From Marinomonas pollencensis (GTDB lineage: Bacteria > Pseudomonadota > Gammaproteobacteria > Pseudomonadales > Marinomonadaceae): a stretch of DNA of 64,000 nt. A program made the translations under genes and the position numbers. Location: NCBI RefSeq assembly GCF_003387375.1, contig NZ_QUNG01000012.1, positions 31,447-95,446 of the forward strand. The letters run 5' to 3'. Each line of letters opens with the position of its first letter. Position 1 is the first letter of the stretch. Positions 46,207 through 55,534 of the stretch are shown in pieces. The notes under the pieces were generated by a model. The model was not told the origin of the DNA. It made no database searches and was given only the letters and a program-made list of their open reading frames with translations.

Positions 46207-49200
46207 ATGATTGAATTGGTTGCTGCGTTAAAAAGTGCGACGCGTCTTTTAAATATGACATCCACAGCGGTTGTCCTTAAAGATGATGTGGTGTTTGATG
46301 TTAAAAATGCAAAGATGGAACGATTGGTTGTCGCCTTTCGTGATGTGTTAGCGGATGGTGTAACGAAAAATCTAGCTGTTCCGAATTTAGCGCAAGCGAC
46401 TGAGTATAAAGAGAGGTTTTGGCAGGGAATTCTTGGGTCTGGCCGATTAGTGGTAAAGCAGCTTGGTCAGGCGTCAAGTAGAGCTTATTTGCTCTCTTTT
46501 AGCGAGGAGGCTGTTAAGGTTTTTCCCGCATCATATGATCAAGATTTGTCTTTTATTGAAGTGGCTTTGCAAGGGTTATTAAAGGATAAGCAAGATACCC
46601 CAGCGAACACTTCAATCCCTCATTTTCATCACTCAGTGCTAGAGTTTGTTAACGACAGTAATAGCATGATTGCTGTCTTGGATAATCGACTAGACTTTCA
46701 TTTTGCCAATAACAAATGCTTAAAAGAGCTCAAATTAAAACCGCAGGAAGTAATAGGCAAGTCTATTGTTGAGGTGGTAGGAGAAGAGGTTTATAAAACT
46801 GCAATAGGGTATCTTGAGGCTGCTTTGGAGGGTGAAAAAAGTACCTTTTTACTTACCATAAAACGCAAAGAAGGTGCGAATAAGGTATTAGAAGTAACCT
46901 GTTCTCCAAAGTATTATAACGAGAGTCAGGTTGGATTGTATGTTGTTGCTCGCAATGTGACGACGCAGCAAAAAACATTACGCACACTGCGTGATTTACA
47001 CCAGATAACAGCTAATGATGCGATCAGTTTGGAACAAAAATTAGAGCGCATTTTGCGGGTAGGGGTTGCCCAATACGGCCTGCCTTTGGGCATTATTAGT
47101 GCCATAGAAAATACCACTTATACGGTGAAATATTGTGTTTCGCCAGAAAATGAATTGTCTCCAGGCATGACGTTTGATTTAGCACAGACTTATTGTGCTT
47201 ACACCTTCCATCATAGGGAGCCAACTTGCTTTCATGATGTCGCTAACAGTACGCTCAAAACACACCCTTGTTATCAAACTTTAGGATTAGAGTCCTATAT
47301 AGGTGCCTTGATCATCATCGAGGGACATCCTTGGGGGACGCTGAACTTTTCCAACTCCAAGTCAAAAGAAGAAGGCTTTAGCGAAGATGATATTGAGTTA
47401 ATGAAATTGTTAGCTCAATGGGTGGGGAATGAAATAACTCGCCATCGCGCGTTGGCGCAATTAAGTGCCTCAGAACAGCAGCAGCATTTACTGCTTAACT
47501 CTGCCCATGAGGGCTTCTTGGGAATCGATGAAGGTGGTTTGATTATTTTTGCGAATCAAGCGGCTTGCCAAATGACTGGCTATGCATTGGATGAATTACT
47601 CGGCCAGCATCATCATTCCTTACTGCATCATTCTTATGCTGATGGCACGCCTTATCCGTTATCAGCCTGTCCTGTTAGTTGTACCTTATCCAATGGCGCA
47701 AGCCATCAGTCTAATGCTGAGCCTTTATGGGGAAAGGCGGGGATGTTTGTTGCAGAATATAACTCTGTTGCCATGTTGGATGTGGATGGCGCGGTCCAAG
47801 GTGCGGTGGTTACTTTTCAAGATCGCACTCAACAACTTAGTGTTGAGCGTGAGATGTTAGAGCAGAAGAAGCTCTTTGAATCACTTTTTGTGGATGCTCC
47901 CTCAGCGATAATTCTGGTCAATATGCAGCGTGAAGTGGTGATGGTAAATCCCGCTTTCAGTGCTTTGTTTGGCTATTCTGCGGAAGAAATTGTGGGGCAA
48001 AATACCGCCCTTTTGTATACCGATTTAGATGAGTATGCTCGTATTGGTGAAGCCTATTATGGTGCCAACAAGCTCAATACGCATACATTAGATAAAGTCT
48101 CCTGTATCAGTAAAGACGGGCGTGTCTTCTTTTGTGAAAGCGCCAATAGTGTGATTACTGGAGAAGACGGGACTGTGGTAGGCCACATTGGTCATATTAC
48201 CGATATTAGTCGTCGATTAGCAGATGAAAAAGAGCGTTTGAAAGCCAATCAACGTTTTTCGATGGCTTCTGATGCGGCTTCAATTGGTGTATGGGAATGG
48301 GATCTTAAATCCAATGAAGTGATGTGGGACGATTGGATGTATCGACTGTTTGGGGTCGAGAAAGATGAAGTAGACAATCCTTATAATATTTGGCGCCAAT
48401 CGATTCACCCTGATGATGTATCTCTTCTTAATCAGCAGATAGACGATTTTATTAAAGGAGGGGAAAACTTTGATACGTCTTTTCGAATTGTTCGCCAAGA
48501 CAGTCAGGTGCGTCATTTAAAAGCCAATGGCGCGATGGAATATGATAGGGACGGTTTTCCATCTAGGTTAATAGGGGTAAATCTTGATATCACTTCACAA
48601 ATCGAAACAGAGGCGATTTTACGAAAAGCGAGCAATGAAGCTGAGATGGCTAACAAGGCTAAGAGTGATTTCTTAGCCACAATGAGCCATGAAATCAGAA
48701 CCCCTTTAAATGGTGTGTTGGGCATGGCGGAGCTGTTGTCCAGTTCTGCGTTAACCAATGAGCAGAGGACTCAATTGACTATTCTTCAAGAGTCCGGGGA
48801 GAGCTTACTGGGGCTGATTAATGAGATACTCGACTTTTCAAAAATAGAAGCGGGCCAATTGACCATTGAGTCAGTAGATTTTGATTTGGAAAAAACTCTC
48901 TATGATGTGGTTCGCTTACTTATTATCAGCGCCGAGAAAAAAGGCTTAGACTTGCTTGTTGAATACCCCAGTCAAACGCCTAGAAACTTTATAGGGGATG
49001 CATTTCGGATCAAACAAGTGCTGATCAATTTGATCAGTAATGCTATTAAATTTACTCACCAAGGTCAGGTTGTTATCAGCCTGGATTCAGTCGCAGATAG
49101 GTTAGGTGGTGTCAGCCTTTCAATTAAGGTTACTGATACAGGGGTTGGGATTGCCGAAGATAAGCAAGCGTCCTTGTTCAAGGCTTTTACACAAGAAGAT

Positions 49201-50634
49201 TCTTCAACCACTCGAAAATTTGGTGGCACCGGTTTAGGGTTGGCGATAACCAAACAGTTGGTTGAATTAATGGGCGGCCATATTGGATTGCAAAGTGAGG
49301 AAGGCGTTGGTTCTACCTTTATGGTGTCTTTGGTGTTGATGGAAAGTTACTCAACTCCCCCCGTGGACAGCGTTGATCTTTCAAAGTGGCGCAATGCGCG
49401 AGTGCTGCTGGTGGACGATAATGAAGTGAATTTGATGATTCTCTCTAACCAGTTGACGGAGCTTGGTATGCAGTGTGAGCAAGAGCTCAACTCAGAGCGT
49501 GCCAGTGAGCGAATCTTGCTTGCTGCAGAGCAGCAGCAACCTTATGCGTTGGTGGTATTAGATTATCAAATGCCTGAGCTGGATGGTTTGTCGCTCAGTA
49601 AGCGTATTAGGACGCAATCTCATGATGCTTATCTTCCTGCGATTATGATGGCCTCTTCTTTAGGGCGAATGCAGCAACAGGACCTCACTGAGGCAGGAGT
49701 TAATGTCTGTCTGACGAAGCCTGTAGACAGTCATTCGTTGTTGCTAGGGGTGGATGCCGCCTTAAATGGGCAGGTGATGGCGAAGCAAGTTTCGTACTTT
49801 TCCTCAAATGAGAGAGCCTTGTATCAAACTGATATGGCCTTTCCTCAGTTCTCAGCGACTGTGCTGGTTGTGGAAGATATGTCCGCCAATATTGCTGTCG
49901 CACGGGGACTAATCGAAAAAATGGGGCTGAAGGTCATTGAGGCAGAAAATGGTGAGCTGGGTGTTCAAAAGTGGCAAGAATGTCAGCCTGATTTAATCTT
50001 AATGGATTTGCATATGCCTATTATGGATGGTATCACGGCGATGCGGTCGATTCGCTTTATCGAAAAGGCAAAGTCATTTGAGCGCCGTGTGCCAATCTTT
50101 GCACTTACCGCGGATACCCATAATGAACGGGTTGCTGATGTGGAGAGAGCGGGAGGAGATGGCCTGATAGCGAAGCCTTTTAAAAAAGAGGCGCTTATTC
50201 GTATCTTTCAGCGTTATTTTGAGCAGCACAAACCTGGCAAGGAGGAGAGTTTGACGGATTTGAATAAGCACGATGAGAAACATTCAGAGAATGAAAGCCT
50301 AGTATTGGATCAGCAAGTATTGTGTGAGCTTAGGGCTGTTTTAGGGGATGACATAGAAATACTATATCAAGCTTTCTTTTCCGATGCTGAACAAATTGTT
50401 GACACTCTAGGTGTTGAAAATGATAACCAAGATATGGATTTTGACGTAGTCACAAGAGCGGCTCACAGTATGAAGTCAATTTCACAGAACTTAGGGGGGC
50501 GTGAGCTTTCACGGCTTGCAGGGCAGTTGGAGAAGGTGTCTAAAAAAGGCATGTTACAAGACACTCGTGACTACATCGCTCTGTTATTAGAAGGGTACGC
50601 TCTATTTTCTGCAGCGCTCGCCAAAGAGCAATAA
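46207..50634 (+). CDS. Soluble hybrid sensor histidine kinase (PAS-GAF-PAS3-HisKA-HATPase-REC-REC-Hpt)
   Basis: A 1475-residue multi-step phosphorelay kinase without membrane helices. From the N-terminus: an unknown region (1-130); PAS (about 140-255); GAF (about 275-420); three PAS domains (about 430-800); HisKA with phospho-His828 in TMSHEIRTPLNG; HATPase with NLISNAIKFTH and GGTGLGLAITKQL; REC1 with Asp1119 in LDYQMPELDG; REC2 with Asp1267 in MDLHMPIMDG; and Hpt with His1420 in RAAHSMKS. Phosphate could flow His-Asp-His and on to the REC-GGDEF protein whose gene starts eight bases later. Being cytoplasmic, it senses an internal or diffusible signal through PAS/GAF. Confidence 0.93.
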   Translation: MIELVAALKSATRLLNMTSTAVVLKDDVVFDVKNAKMERLVVAFRDVLADGVTKNLAVPNLAQATEYKERFWQGILGSGRLVVKQLGQASSRAYLLSFSEEAVKVFPASYDQDLSFIEVALQGLLKDKQDTPANTSIPHFHHSVLEFVNDSNSMIAVLDNRLDFHFANNKCLKELKLKPQEVIGKSIVEVVGEEVYKTAIGYLEAALEGEKSTFLLTIKRKEGANKVLEVTCSPKYYNESQVGLYVVARNVTTQQKTLRTLRDLHQITANDAISLEQKLERILRVGVAQYGLPLGIISAIENTTYTVKYCVSPENELSPGMTFDLAQTYCAYTFHHREPTCFHDVANSTLKTHPCYQTLGLESYIGALIIIEGHPWGTLNFSNSKSKEEGFSEDDIELMKLLAQWVGNEITRHRALAQLSASEQQQHLLLNSAHEGFLGIDEGGLIIFANQAACQMTGYALDELLGQHHHSLLHHSYADGTPYPLSACPVSCTLSNGASHQSNAEPLWGKAGMFVAEYNSVAMLDVDGAVQGAVVTFQDRTQQLSVEREMLEQKKLFESLFVDAPSAIILVNMQREVVMVNPAFSALFGYSAEEIVGQNTALLYTDLDEYARIGEAYYGANKLNTHTLDKVSCISKDGRVFFCESANSVITGEDGTVVGHIGHITDISRRLADEKERLKANQRFSMASDAASIGVWEWDLKSNEVMWDDWMYRLFGVEKDEVDNPYNIWRQSIHPDDVSLLNQQIDDFIKGGENFDTSFRIVRQDSQVRHLKANGAMEYDRDGFPSRLIGVNLDITSQIETEAILRKASNEAEMANKAKSDFLATMSHEIRTPLNGVLGMAELLSSSALTNEQRTQLTILQESGESLLGLINEILDFSKIEAGQLTIESVDFDLEKTLYDVVRLLIISAEKKGLDLLVEYPSQTPRNFIGDAFRIKQVLINLISNAIKFTHQGQVVISLDSVADRLGGVSLSIKVTDTGVGIAEDKQASLFKAFTQEDSSTTRKFGGTGLGLAITKQLVELMGGHIGLQSEEGVGSTFMVSLVLMESYSTPPVDSVDLSKWRNARVLLVDDNEVNLMILSNQLTELGMQCEQELNSERASERILLAAEQQQPYALVVLDYQMPELDGLSLSKRIRTQSHDAYLPAIMMASSLGRMQQQDLTEAGVNVCLTKPVDSHSLLLGVDAALNGQVMAKQVSYFSSNERALYQTDMAFPQFSATVLVVEDMSANIAVARGLIEKMGLKVIEAENGELGVQKWQECQPDLILMDLHMPIMDGITAMRSIRFIEKAKSFERRVPIFALTADTHNERVADVERAGGDGLIAKPFKKEALIRIFQRYFEQHKPGKEESLTDLNKHDEKHSENESLVLDQQVLCELRAVLGDDIEILYQAFFSDAEQIVDTLGVENDNQDMDFDVVTRAAHSMKSISQNLGGRELSRLAGQLEKVSKKGMLQDTRDYIALLLEGYALFSAALAKEQ

Positions 50635-50641
50635 GGGCATT

Positions 50642-51565
50642 ATGAAGATTCTTATAGTTGATGATACGAACACAGATCGACTCTTACTAAAAATGTATTT
50701 GTTGAAGTTAGGCCATCAGGTGGTTGAAGCCGTAGATGGAGAGCAGGCTATTATCCAGTACATAAAGGATGCCAACGAACTAGACCTGATTCTGATGGAT
50801 GTGCAAATGCCTGAATTAGGCGGCTTTGAAGCAGTGAATAAAATTCGCAGTATTCAAGAATCGCGTAACTTAGAGTGGGTGCCGATTATTTTTCTCAGTG
50901 CCAGTGCTGAGGCGGATGATATAGAAGAAGGGATTCGTGCTGGTGGCGATGATTACTTGATTAAGCCAATACACCAAAAAGTATTGTCAGCAAAAATGCT
51001 CGCCATGCAGCGGATTGCCGACATGAGGCATCGTCTTATTTTGGCCAATAACGTGCTTGAGGCACAGGCATCAACAGATCATTTGACAGGCATACTTAAT
51101 CGCAGGGCTTTAGAAACCGTGTTGGATAGAGAGGTGGCTCGTTCCAAAAGGTTTGCCTCTTCCTTTTCATTTGCCTTGTTCGACCTAGACCACTTTAAAC
51201 GAGTCAATGATGAGCATGGTCATGACGCAGGTGATTATGTGTTGGCGGAAGTCGTAAAAAGAGTGTCTGAAGGGTTGCGCTCTGATGATGCATTAGGGCG
51301 AGTAGGTGGTGAGGAATTTGGTGTGCTGATCGTCAATTGTGTTGGCAAAACAGCAAAGGAAGCTTGTGAAAGGTATCGTCAGCTAATTAGTGAAAAACCA
51401 TTTTATTATAATGACATCGAAATGAATATTACCATTAGCGTCGGCTGTGTGACGTTTAACGTTAAAGAAGACAGCAGAGAATCCATCTATAAAAAAGCCG
51501 ATGTTTGTTTGTATGAGGCAAAAAGATTGGGGCGCAACCAGGTAGTTTATAAAGAATCATCGTGA
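50642..51565 (+). CDS. Response regulator with GGDEF domain (diguanylate cyclase)
   Basis: The 307-residue protein has an N-terminal receiver (1-125; phospho-Asp in LILMDVQMPE, Lys in DDYLIKP) and a GGDEF domain with the active motif GGEEF. Five residues before it, RSDD forms the RxxD inhibitory site for c-di-GMP feedback. Phosphorylation should dimerise it and start c-di-GMP synthesis, as in PleD and WspR. It starts eight bases after the hybrid kinase, the most likely phosphate donor through its Hpt domain. The output would be a change from motile to attached life, by general knowledge of c-di-GMP. Confidence 0.94.
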   Translation: MKILIVDDTNTDRLLLKMYLLKLGHQVVEAVDGEQAIIQYIKDANELDLILMDVQMPELGGFEAVNKIRSIQESRNLEWVPIIFLSASAEADDIEEGIRAGGDDYLIKPIHQKVLSAKMLAMQRIADMRHRLILANNVLEAQASTDHLTGILNRRALETVLDREVARSKRFASSFSFALFDLDHFKRVNDEHGHDAGDYVLAEVVKRVSEGLRSDDALGRVGGEEFGVLIVNCVGKTAKEACERYRQLISEKPFYYNDIEMNITISVGCVTFNVKEDSRESIYKKADVCLYEAKRLGRNQVVYKESS

Positions 51566-51594
51566 TGATAAGAAAGTGATCATGCAATAAAAGC

Positions 51595-51628
51595 GAAAAA
51601 TGCCCATCATTAGTGGGCATTTTTTGTT
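51595..51628 (+). terminator. Terminator after the diguanylate cyclase gene
   Basis: AAAAATGCCCA-TCATTAG-TGGGCATTTTTT: stem of about nine pairs with a T run after it. Confidence 0.92.
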
Positions 51629-51714
51629 TTTATTGCAATAGATGGGTCATATCCCATAGGTTAACGCTGTTTCTTTTAGTAAACTTTTAGAACTTAGAAT
51701 GAGATAGGTGAATT

Positions 51715-52326
51715 ATGGTAAGTCGACCGTCTTTAGAAACTGCTACAGCATCAGACCCCGATCGCTTTGTTGAGCCTTTGGAGTTGGGTAAGCGGGTAAA
51801 GGAAATCCGTTTAACCAAAGGGTGGACATTAGAGGAGGTCAGTAAAAGGACAGGGATTGCCCGATCCACTCTTTCTAAAATTGAGAATGACCAGGTATCA
51901 CCTAGTTTCACTATTGTTCAGAAGTTAATAAAGGGGTTGGGGATGGATTTGCCGCAACTTTTTGTTGAGGCGAGTGAGCATTCTATTGCCGGGCGGCGTG
52001 ACATCACACGCAAAGGTAAAGGGGAACCCCACCCAACGGCGACCTATGAGCACGAACTGTTAAATTTCTCGATTAGCCGAAAGAAAATGGTGCCATTCAA
52101 AACTAAGGTGCGAGCAAGAAGTTTTGATGAATTTAAGGAGTGGGTTCGTCATGATGGAGAGGAATTTTTGCTTGTGTTGGAAGGGAGGATTAATTTTTTC
52201 TCTGAGCTTTATGAGCCAATTGAATTAAAAGAAGGGGACAGTGTGTATTATGATGCCAGCATGGGTCACACTGTTGTATCCACATCGAGTAAAGATGCAG
52301 AAATTCTCTGGGTAGTGGCTCGTTAG
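51715..52326 (+). CDS. XRE family regulator with C-terminal cupin domain
   Basis: A 203-residue regulator. The helix-turn-helix lies at about 25-80 (LGKRVKEIRLTKGWTLEEVSKRTGIARSTLSKIENDQVSPSFTIVQKLIKGLG). The C-terminal cupin (about 125-200) has EEFLLVLEGRINFFSE and EPIELKEGDSVYYDASMGHTVVS, a probable small-molecule-binding barrel. Such HTH-cupin proteins often repress genes for the use of amines, amino acids or sugars nearby. The next gene is DAHP synthase; a link to it is possible but the pair is 45 bases apart and may only be adjacent. Confidence 0.9.
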   Translation: MVSRPSLETATASDPDRFVEPLELGKRVKEIRLTKGWTLEEVSKRTGIARSTLSKIENDQVSPSFTIVQKLIKGLGMDLPQLFVEASEHSIAGRRDITRKGKGEPHPTATYEHELLNFSISRKKMVPFKTKVRARSFDEFKEWVRHDGEEFLLVLEGRINFFSELYEPIELKEGDSVYYDASMGHTVVSTSSKDAEILWVVAR

Positions 52327-52371
52327 TAGGCGGCGTCAGAGAGTGAACAAATAAAAAAGGTTTTAGAAAAT

Positions 52372-53718
52372 ATGAATCAATGGAATCCAGCCAGCTGGAG
52401 AGAGAAAACAGCGTTACAGCAACCAGTCTACCCAAGTGCCGAGCATTTAGCTCAGGTGGAAAATACGCTTGGTAAAATGCCTCCACTTGTCTTTGCTGGC
52501 GAAGCGCGCCAATTAAGAGCGGCTTTGTCTAAAGTAGCCAAAGGCGAATCTTTTTTACTACAGGGTGGAGATTGCGCAGAGAGTTTTGCGGAGTTTCATG
52601 CTGATAATATTCGCGATACGTTTAAAGTTATGCTGCAAATGGCTGTGGTGATGACTTACGCTGGAAAATGCCCGGTTGTAAAAGTGGGAAGAATGGCTGG
52701 GCAGTTTGCTAAGCCGCGTTCCGCTGGAAGTGAAACCATTAATGGGGTTGAGTTGCCGAGTTATCGTGGCGACATTATCAATGGAATTGAGTTTACCCCT
52801 GAAGCGCGTGTTCCGGATCCAGAGCGTTTAGTGCAGGTTTACAATCAAAGTGCTTCAACGATGAACTTGTTGCGTGCTTTTTCTCAAGGTGGCTTTGCTG
52901 ATTTGCATCAGGTTCACCAATGGAATTTGGATTTTCTAAAAGCCAGCCCAGCAGGGGCGCGTTTCCAAGGTATTGCGGACAAAATAGATGATGCGATGCA
53001 GTTTATGGAAGCCTGTGGTGTGGGTGGTGGCATTAGTCAGCTTCAAGAAACCGAATTCTATACCTCCCATGAAGCCTTGTTGTTGCCTTACGAGCAAGCG
53101 TTAACTCGCCAAGATAGCCTAACAGGTGACTGGTATGATTGTTCTGCGCACATGTTGTGGATAGGCGATCGTACTCGTCAGTTAGATGGTGCACATGTGG
53201 AGTTCTTGCGTGGTGTTAATAACCCGATTGGGGTTAAAGCAGGTCCAACAATGGACCCAGAGGATCTCTTGCGCCTGTGCGATGCTTTGAATCCTAATAA
53301 TGATCCAGGTCGTCTGAATATCATTGTTCGCATGGGAGCGGATAAGGTTGAAGAAGGCATGCCTAAGTTGATTAGAGCGATCCAGAAAGAAGGCAAGCAA
53401 GTGGTGTGGAGCAGTGATCCAATGCACGGCAACACAGTGAAAGCTAGCTCTGGGTATAAAACACGTCATGTTGACCATGTACTGAAAGAAGTGCAGCAGT
53501 TTTTCCAAGTGCATAAAGCAGAAGGAAGTTATGCTGGTGGTGTGCATTTTGAAATGACGGGACAAAATGTCACCGAGTGTGTGGGTGGTGCTTTCAAAGT
53601 GACAGAAGAAGGCTTGGCGGATCGTTATCACACTCATTGTGATCCGCGTTTGAATGCAGATCAGTCCCTTGAATTGGCATTTATGATCTCTGATACATTG
53701 AAAAAAGCGCGTGCTTAG
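52372..53718 (+). CDS. 3-deoxy-7-phosphoheptulonate synthase, class II
   Basis: DAHP synthase condenses PEP and erythrose 4-phosphate in the first step to aromatic amino acids. This 448-residue enzyme is the class II (plant/Mycobacterium/Pseudomonas) type, unlike E. coli AroF/G/H. Motifs: [14 protein letters not shown] near the start, [12 protein letters not shown] (metal-ligand Cys), [62 protein letters not shown] and [10 protein letters not shown] with metal His. Its regulator may be the cupin protein just before. A strong terminator follows. Confidence 0.95.
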   Translation: MNQWNPASWREKTALQQPVYPSAEHLAQVENTLGKMPPLVFAGEARQLRAALSKVAKGESFLLQGGDCAESFAEFHADNIRDTFKVMLQMAVVMTYAGKCPVVKVGRMAGQFAKPRSAGSETINGVELPSYRGDIINGIEFTPEARVPDPERLVQVYNQSASTMNLLRAFSQGGFADLHQVHQWNLDFLKASPAGARFQGIADKIDDAMQFMEACGVGGGISQLQETEFYTSHEALLLPYEQALTRQDSLTGDWYDCSAHMLWIGDRTRQLDGAHVEFLRGVNNPIGVKAGPTMDPEDLLRLCDALNPNNDPGRLNIIVRMGADKVEEGMPKLIRAIQKEGKQVVWSSDPMHGNTVKASSGYKTRHVDHVLKEVQQFFQVHKAEGSYAGGVHFEMTGQNVTECVGGAFKVTEEGLADRYHTHCDPRLNADQSLELAFMISDTLKKARA

Positions 53719-53758
53719 GCTCGTCGTTGTTTGATGTGGTTAAGGGGACAGCTTAACG

Positions 53759-53794
53759 AAAAAAGCCCAGTGATCTAATCACTGGGCTTTTTTA
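53759..53794. terminator. Bidirectional terminator after DAHP synthase gene
   Basis: AAAAAGCCCAGTGA and TCACTGGGCTTTTT pair perfectly around a five-base loop, with A and T runs outside. It serves both convergent genes. Confidence 0.93.
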
Positions 53795-53830
53795 CTGAGA
53801 GCTTGTTGCTATATAGGTTTGCTAATCAGC

Positions 53831-54553
53831 TTAACCTTTACGGCGACGGAAAGATGACGTCGCTGTTTTTGATGTAATATCAATTTTGGCCATGATTAGA
53901 GCCATTTCTTCGGCTTCGGCCTGTTGTTGTGCTTTCAGTTTTTCTTCGCGTTCTTTCTTCGCTGCTTTTTCAGCCTCGCGCAGCATGCGTTGAATGCTGG
54001 CTTTGCTTTTTGGGCGTTCGACTTTAGTAATATCAGACGGCTTAGTTGGGTCTTCTAGTGCAGGGGTGGCTGCAGGAGAGTCTAAGCGGTCTTCGCCAAT
54101 GAGCTCACCAAAAAAGGAGCTTGCTGTCGGTTTTGGAGCAACTTCTTTTTTAACAGGCAGCTCAATTGACTTTTTTGCTGCTGCCTTGCGCGGTTTTTTA
54201 GGCTGTTCGGCAGTAGATACGCCGTTAGCGTCAAACATGGCTTTTTTGCCGAAGCTAAGTCCTGTTGCTTTGGCAGTGGTTTGACCGATTTTGTAACCAC
54301 GCAAGCTTTCACCGTTGTAGATAGAGACATAGTCTTTTTCTAGTTCGTAAAGCTCTTGTTTGTCTTCGGTTTCAAATAGTTCTTCAACTGTAAATGCACT
54401 AAGGTCATGCTCTCGGATGTCCTCGTACAGTGGAAAATCTAAGCCTTCATTGGCTGCTTCTACGTATTGTTCAAAGCGTTGGAAGCCACTATTGAAAGAC
54501 GTGCCTATATAATGTTTGCCAGTGATATTATTTGTGATTTTAAAAACGACCAA
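53831..54553 (-). CDS. GIY-YIG nuclease-like protein with Lys/Ala-rich tail
   Basis: A 240-residue protein. Residues 1-95 have the GIY-YIG pattern in degenerate form: VVFKITNNITGKHYIG, then Arg26 in FQRFEQY, and Glu72 in ELEKDYVSIYNGESLRGYKIG, which are the places of the catalytic Arg and Glu. Residues 100-240 are charged and of low complexity, with KKPRKAAAKKS and a coiled-coil-like RMLREAEKAAKKEREEKLKAQQQAEAEE. It is thus a possible structure-specific or T4-like nuclease, or a DNA-binding relic. The start is TTG 54553 with AGAGG eight bases upstream; no ATG is in frame. Function unknown. Confidence 0.72.
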   Translation of the reverse strand: MVVFKITNNITGKHYIGTSFNSGFQRFEQYVEAANEGLDFPLYEDIREHDLSAFTVEELFETEDKQELYELEKDYVSIYNGESLRGYKIGQTTAKATGLSFGKKAMFDANGVSTAEQPKKPRKAAAKKSIELPVKKEVAPKPTASSFFGELIGEDRLDSPAATPALEDPTKPSDITKVERPKSKASIQRMLREAEKAAKKEREEKLKAQQQAEAEEMALIMAKIDITSKTATSSFRRRKG

Positions 54554-54590
54554 AATCGCTGCCTCTTACTTAGTATCTTTTGAATAGCAC

Positions 54591-54635
54591 ATAAACCCGA
54601 ATCACTTCTGGTTGCCCAAAAATGAGTCGGGTTTA
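54591..54635. repeat. 10-bp inverted repeat between O-methyltransferase and GIY-YIG genes
   Basis: ATAAACCCGA (54591-54600) and TCGGGTTTAT (54626-54635) flank 25 bases, right after the O-methyltransferase stop. It may be a weak terminator; neither side shows a convincing T run on the - strand. Confidence 0.45.
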
Positions 54636-54650
54636 TAGAAAAAATAGGGG

Positions 54651-55277
54651 TTAGTGTTTTACGACGAGGTTCAGTCCATCGCGGACATTAAGGTGAACAT
54701 TCTCGACTCGACTGTCTTTTGCAATTAATTCGTTAAGTTCATTGACTGCAAAATCGCTGTTTTCTTTAGGATCAAGAACACGGCCTTGCCATAAAGAGTT
54801 GTCAATGACGATGAGTCCTCCCTTACTAACCAATGGCATAACCGCTTGGTAGTAATTAAGGTAATTGCGTTTGTCAGCGTCGATAAAGACGAAGTCAAAA
54901 AGACCGTCAAGATTTTGAATCGTCTCCAGCGCAGGACCAAAAATCGGTTTGATCTTGTGTCCGTGGGGGCTACGATCGAAAAAGGATTGAGCAAACTCAA
55001 TTGCTCTAGGATTGGTTTCACAACATATGATCTCACCATCGCTGGGCATGCCTTCAGCAATGGATAAAGCAGAATAACCGGTAAACATACCGATTTCTAA
55101 AACGCGCTTAGGCTGCTTAATGGTGGCGAGAAGCTTTAGAGTTCGGCCAATGACTTTACCAGACAGCTTGTTAGGGTACCCCATATCCGAATAGGTTTTT
55201 TCAACCAGTTCAATGAGTAGGTCAGGTTCTGATTGAGTTGTCTCAATACAGTAGTCGTCAAGATGATTAAGATCCAT
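54651..55277 (-). CDS. Class I SAM-dependent O-methyltransferase (caffeoyl-CoA type fold)
   Basis: A 208-residue methyltransferase of the O-methyltransferase family 3. The SAM site is VLEIGMFTGYSALSIAEGM (near 60), the acidic loop EIICCETNPRAIEFAQ follows, and DFVFIDADKRNYLNYYQAVMPLVSKGGLIVIDN (about 130-165) holds the metal-binding Asp-Asp and Asn. Substrates of bacterial members are mostly small catechols or unknown. The gene has its own promoter region shared with divergent thrS and is followed on the same strand by the GIY-YIG gene. Confidence 0.92.
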   Translation of the reverse strand: MDLNHLDDYCIETTQSEPDLLIELVEKTYSDMGYPNKLSGKVIGRTLKLLATIKQPKRVLEIGMFTGYSALSIAEGMPSDGEIICCETNPRAIEFAQSFFDRSPHGHKIKPIFGPALETIQNLDGLFDFVFIDADKRNYLNYYQAVMPLVSKGGLIVIDNSLWQGRVLDPKENSDFAVNELNELIAKDSRVENVHLNVRDGLNLVVKH

Positions 55278-55534
55278 AAGGCCTTTCAGATACTAAAGAG
55301 TGTTGCGAAACGGATGCCAATTTTACTCTGCGTGAAGAGAATGTCTATGGCTAAAACTAAGAAAAAAGCCTTGATTTTCTAGCATTCTTTTTTATTGAAT
55401 TTTGTTTTAGCTTTTGTTGGTTGTAACAGGTGAATTAGCGTTCGCAAGACAGAGTCAAAAATGCTATTTTAGGCGCCTTAAATTGACATGTGCTCTCTGG
55501 TATGGAGCACCACTGACTCCAAATAGGAGAAAAA

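Noticed and set aside
53182..53637. Reverse frame of 151 codons opposite the class II DAHP synthase gene
   Set aside because: Overlaps a clear conserved enzyme completely and shows no domain signature.
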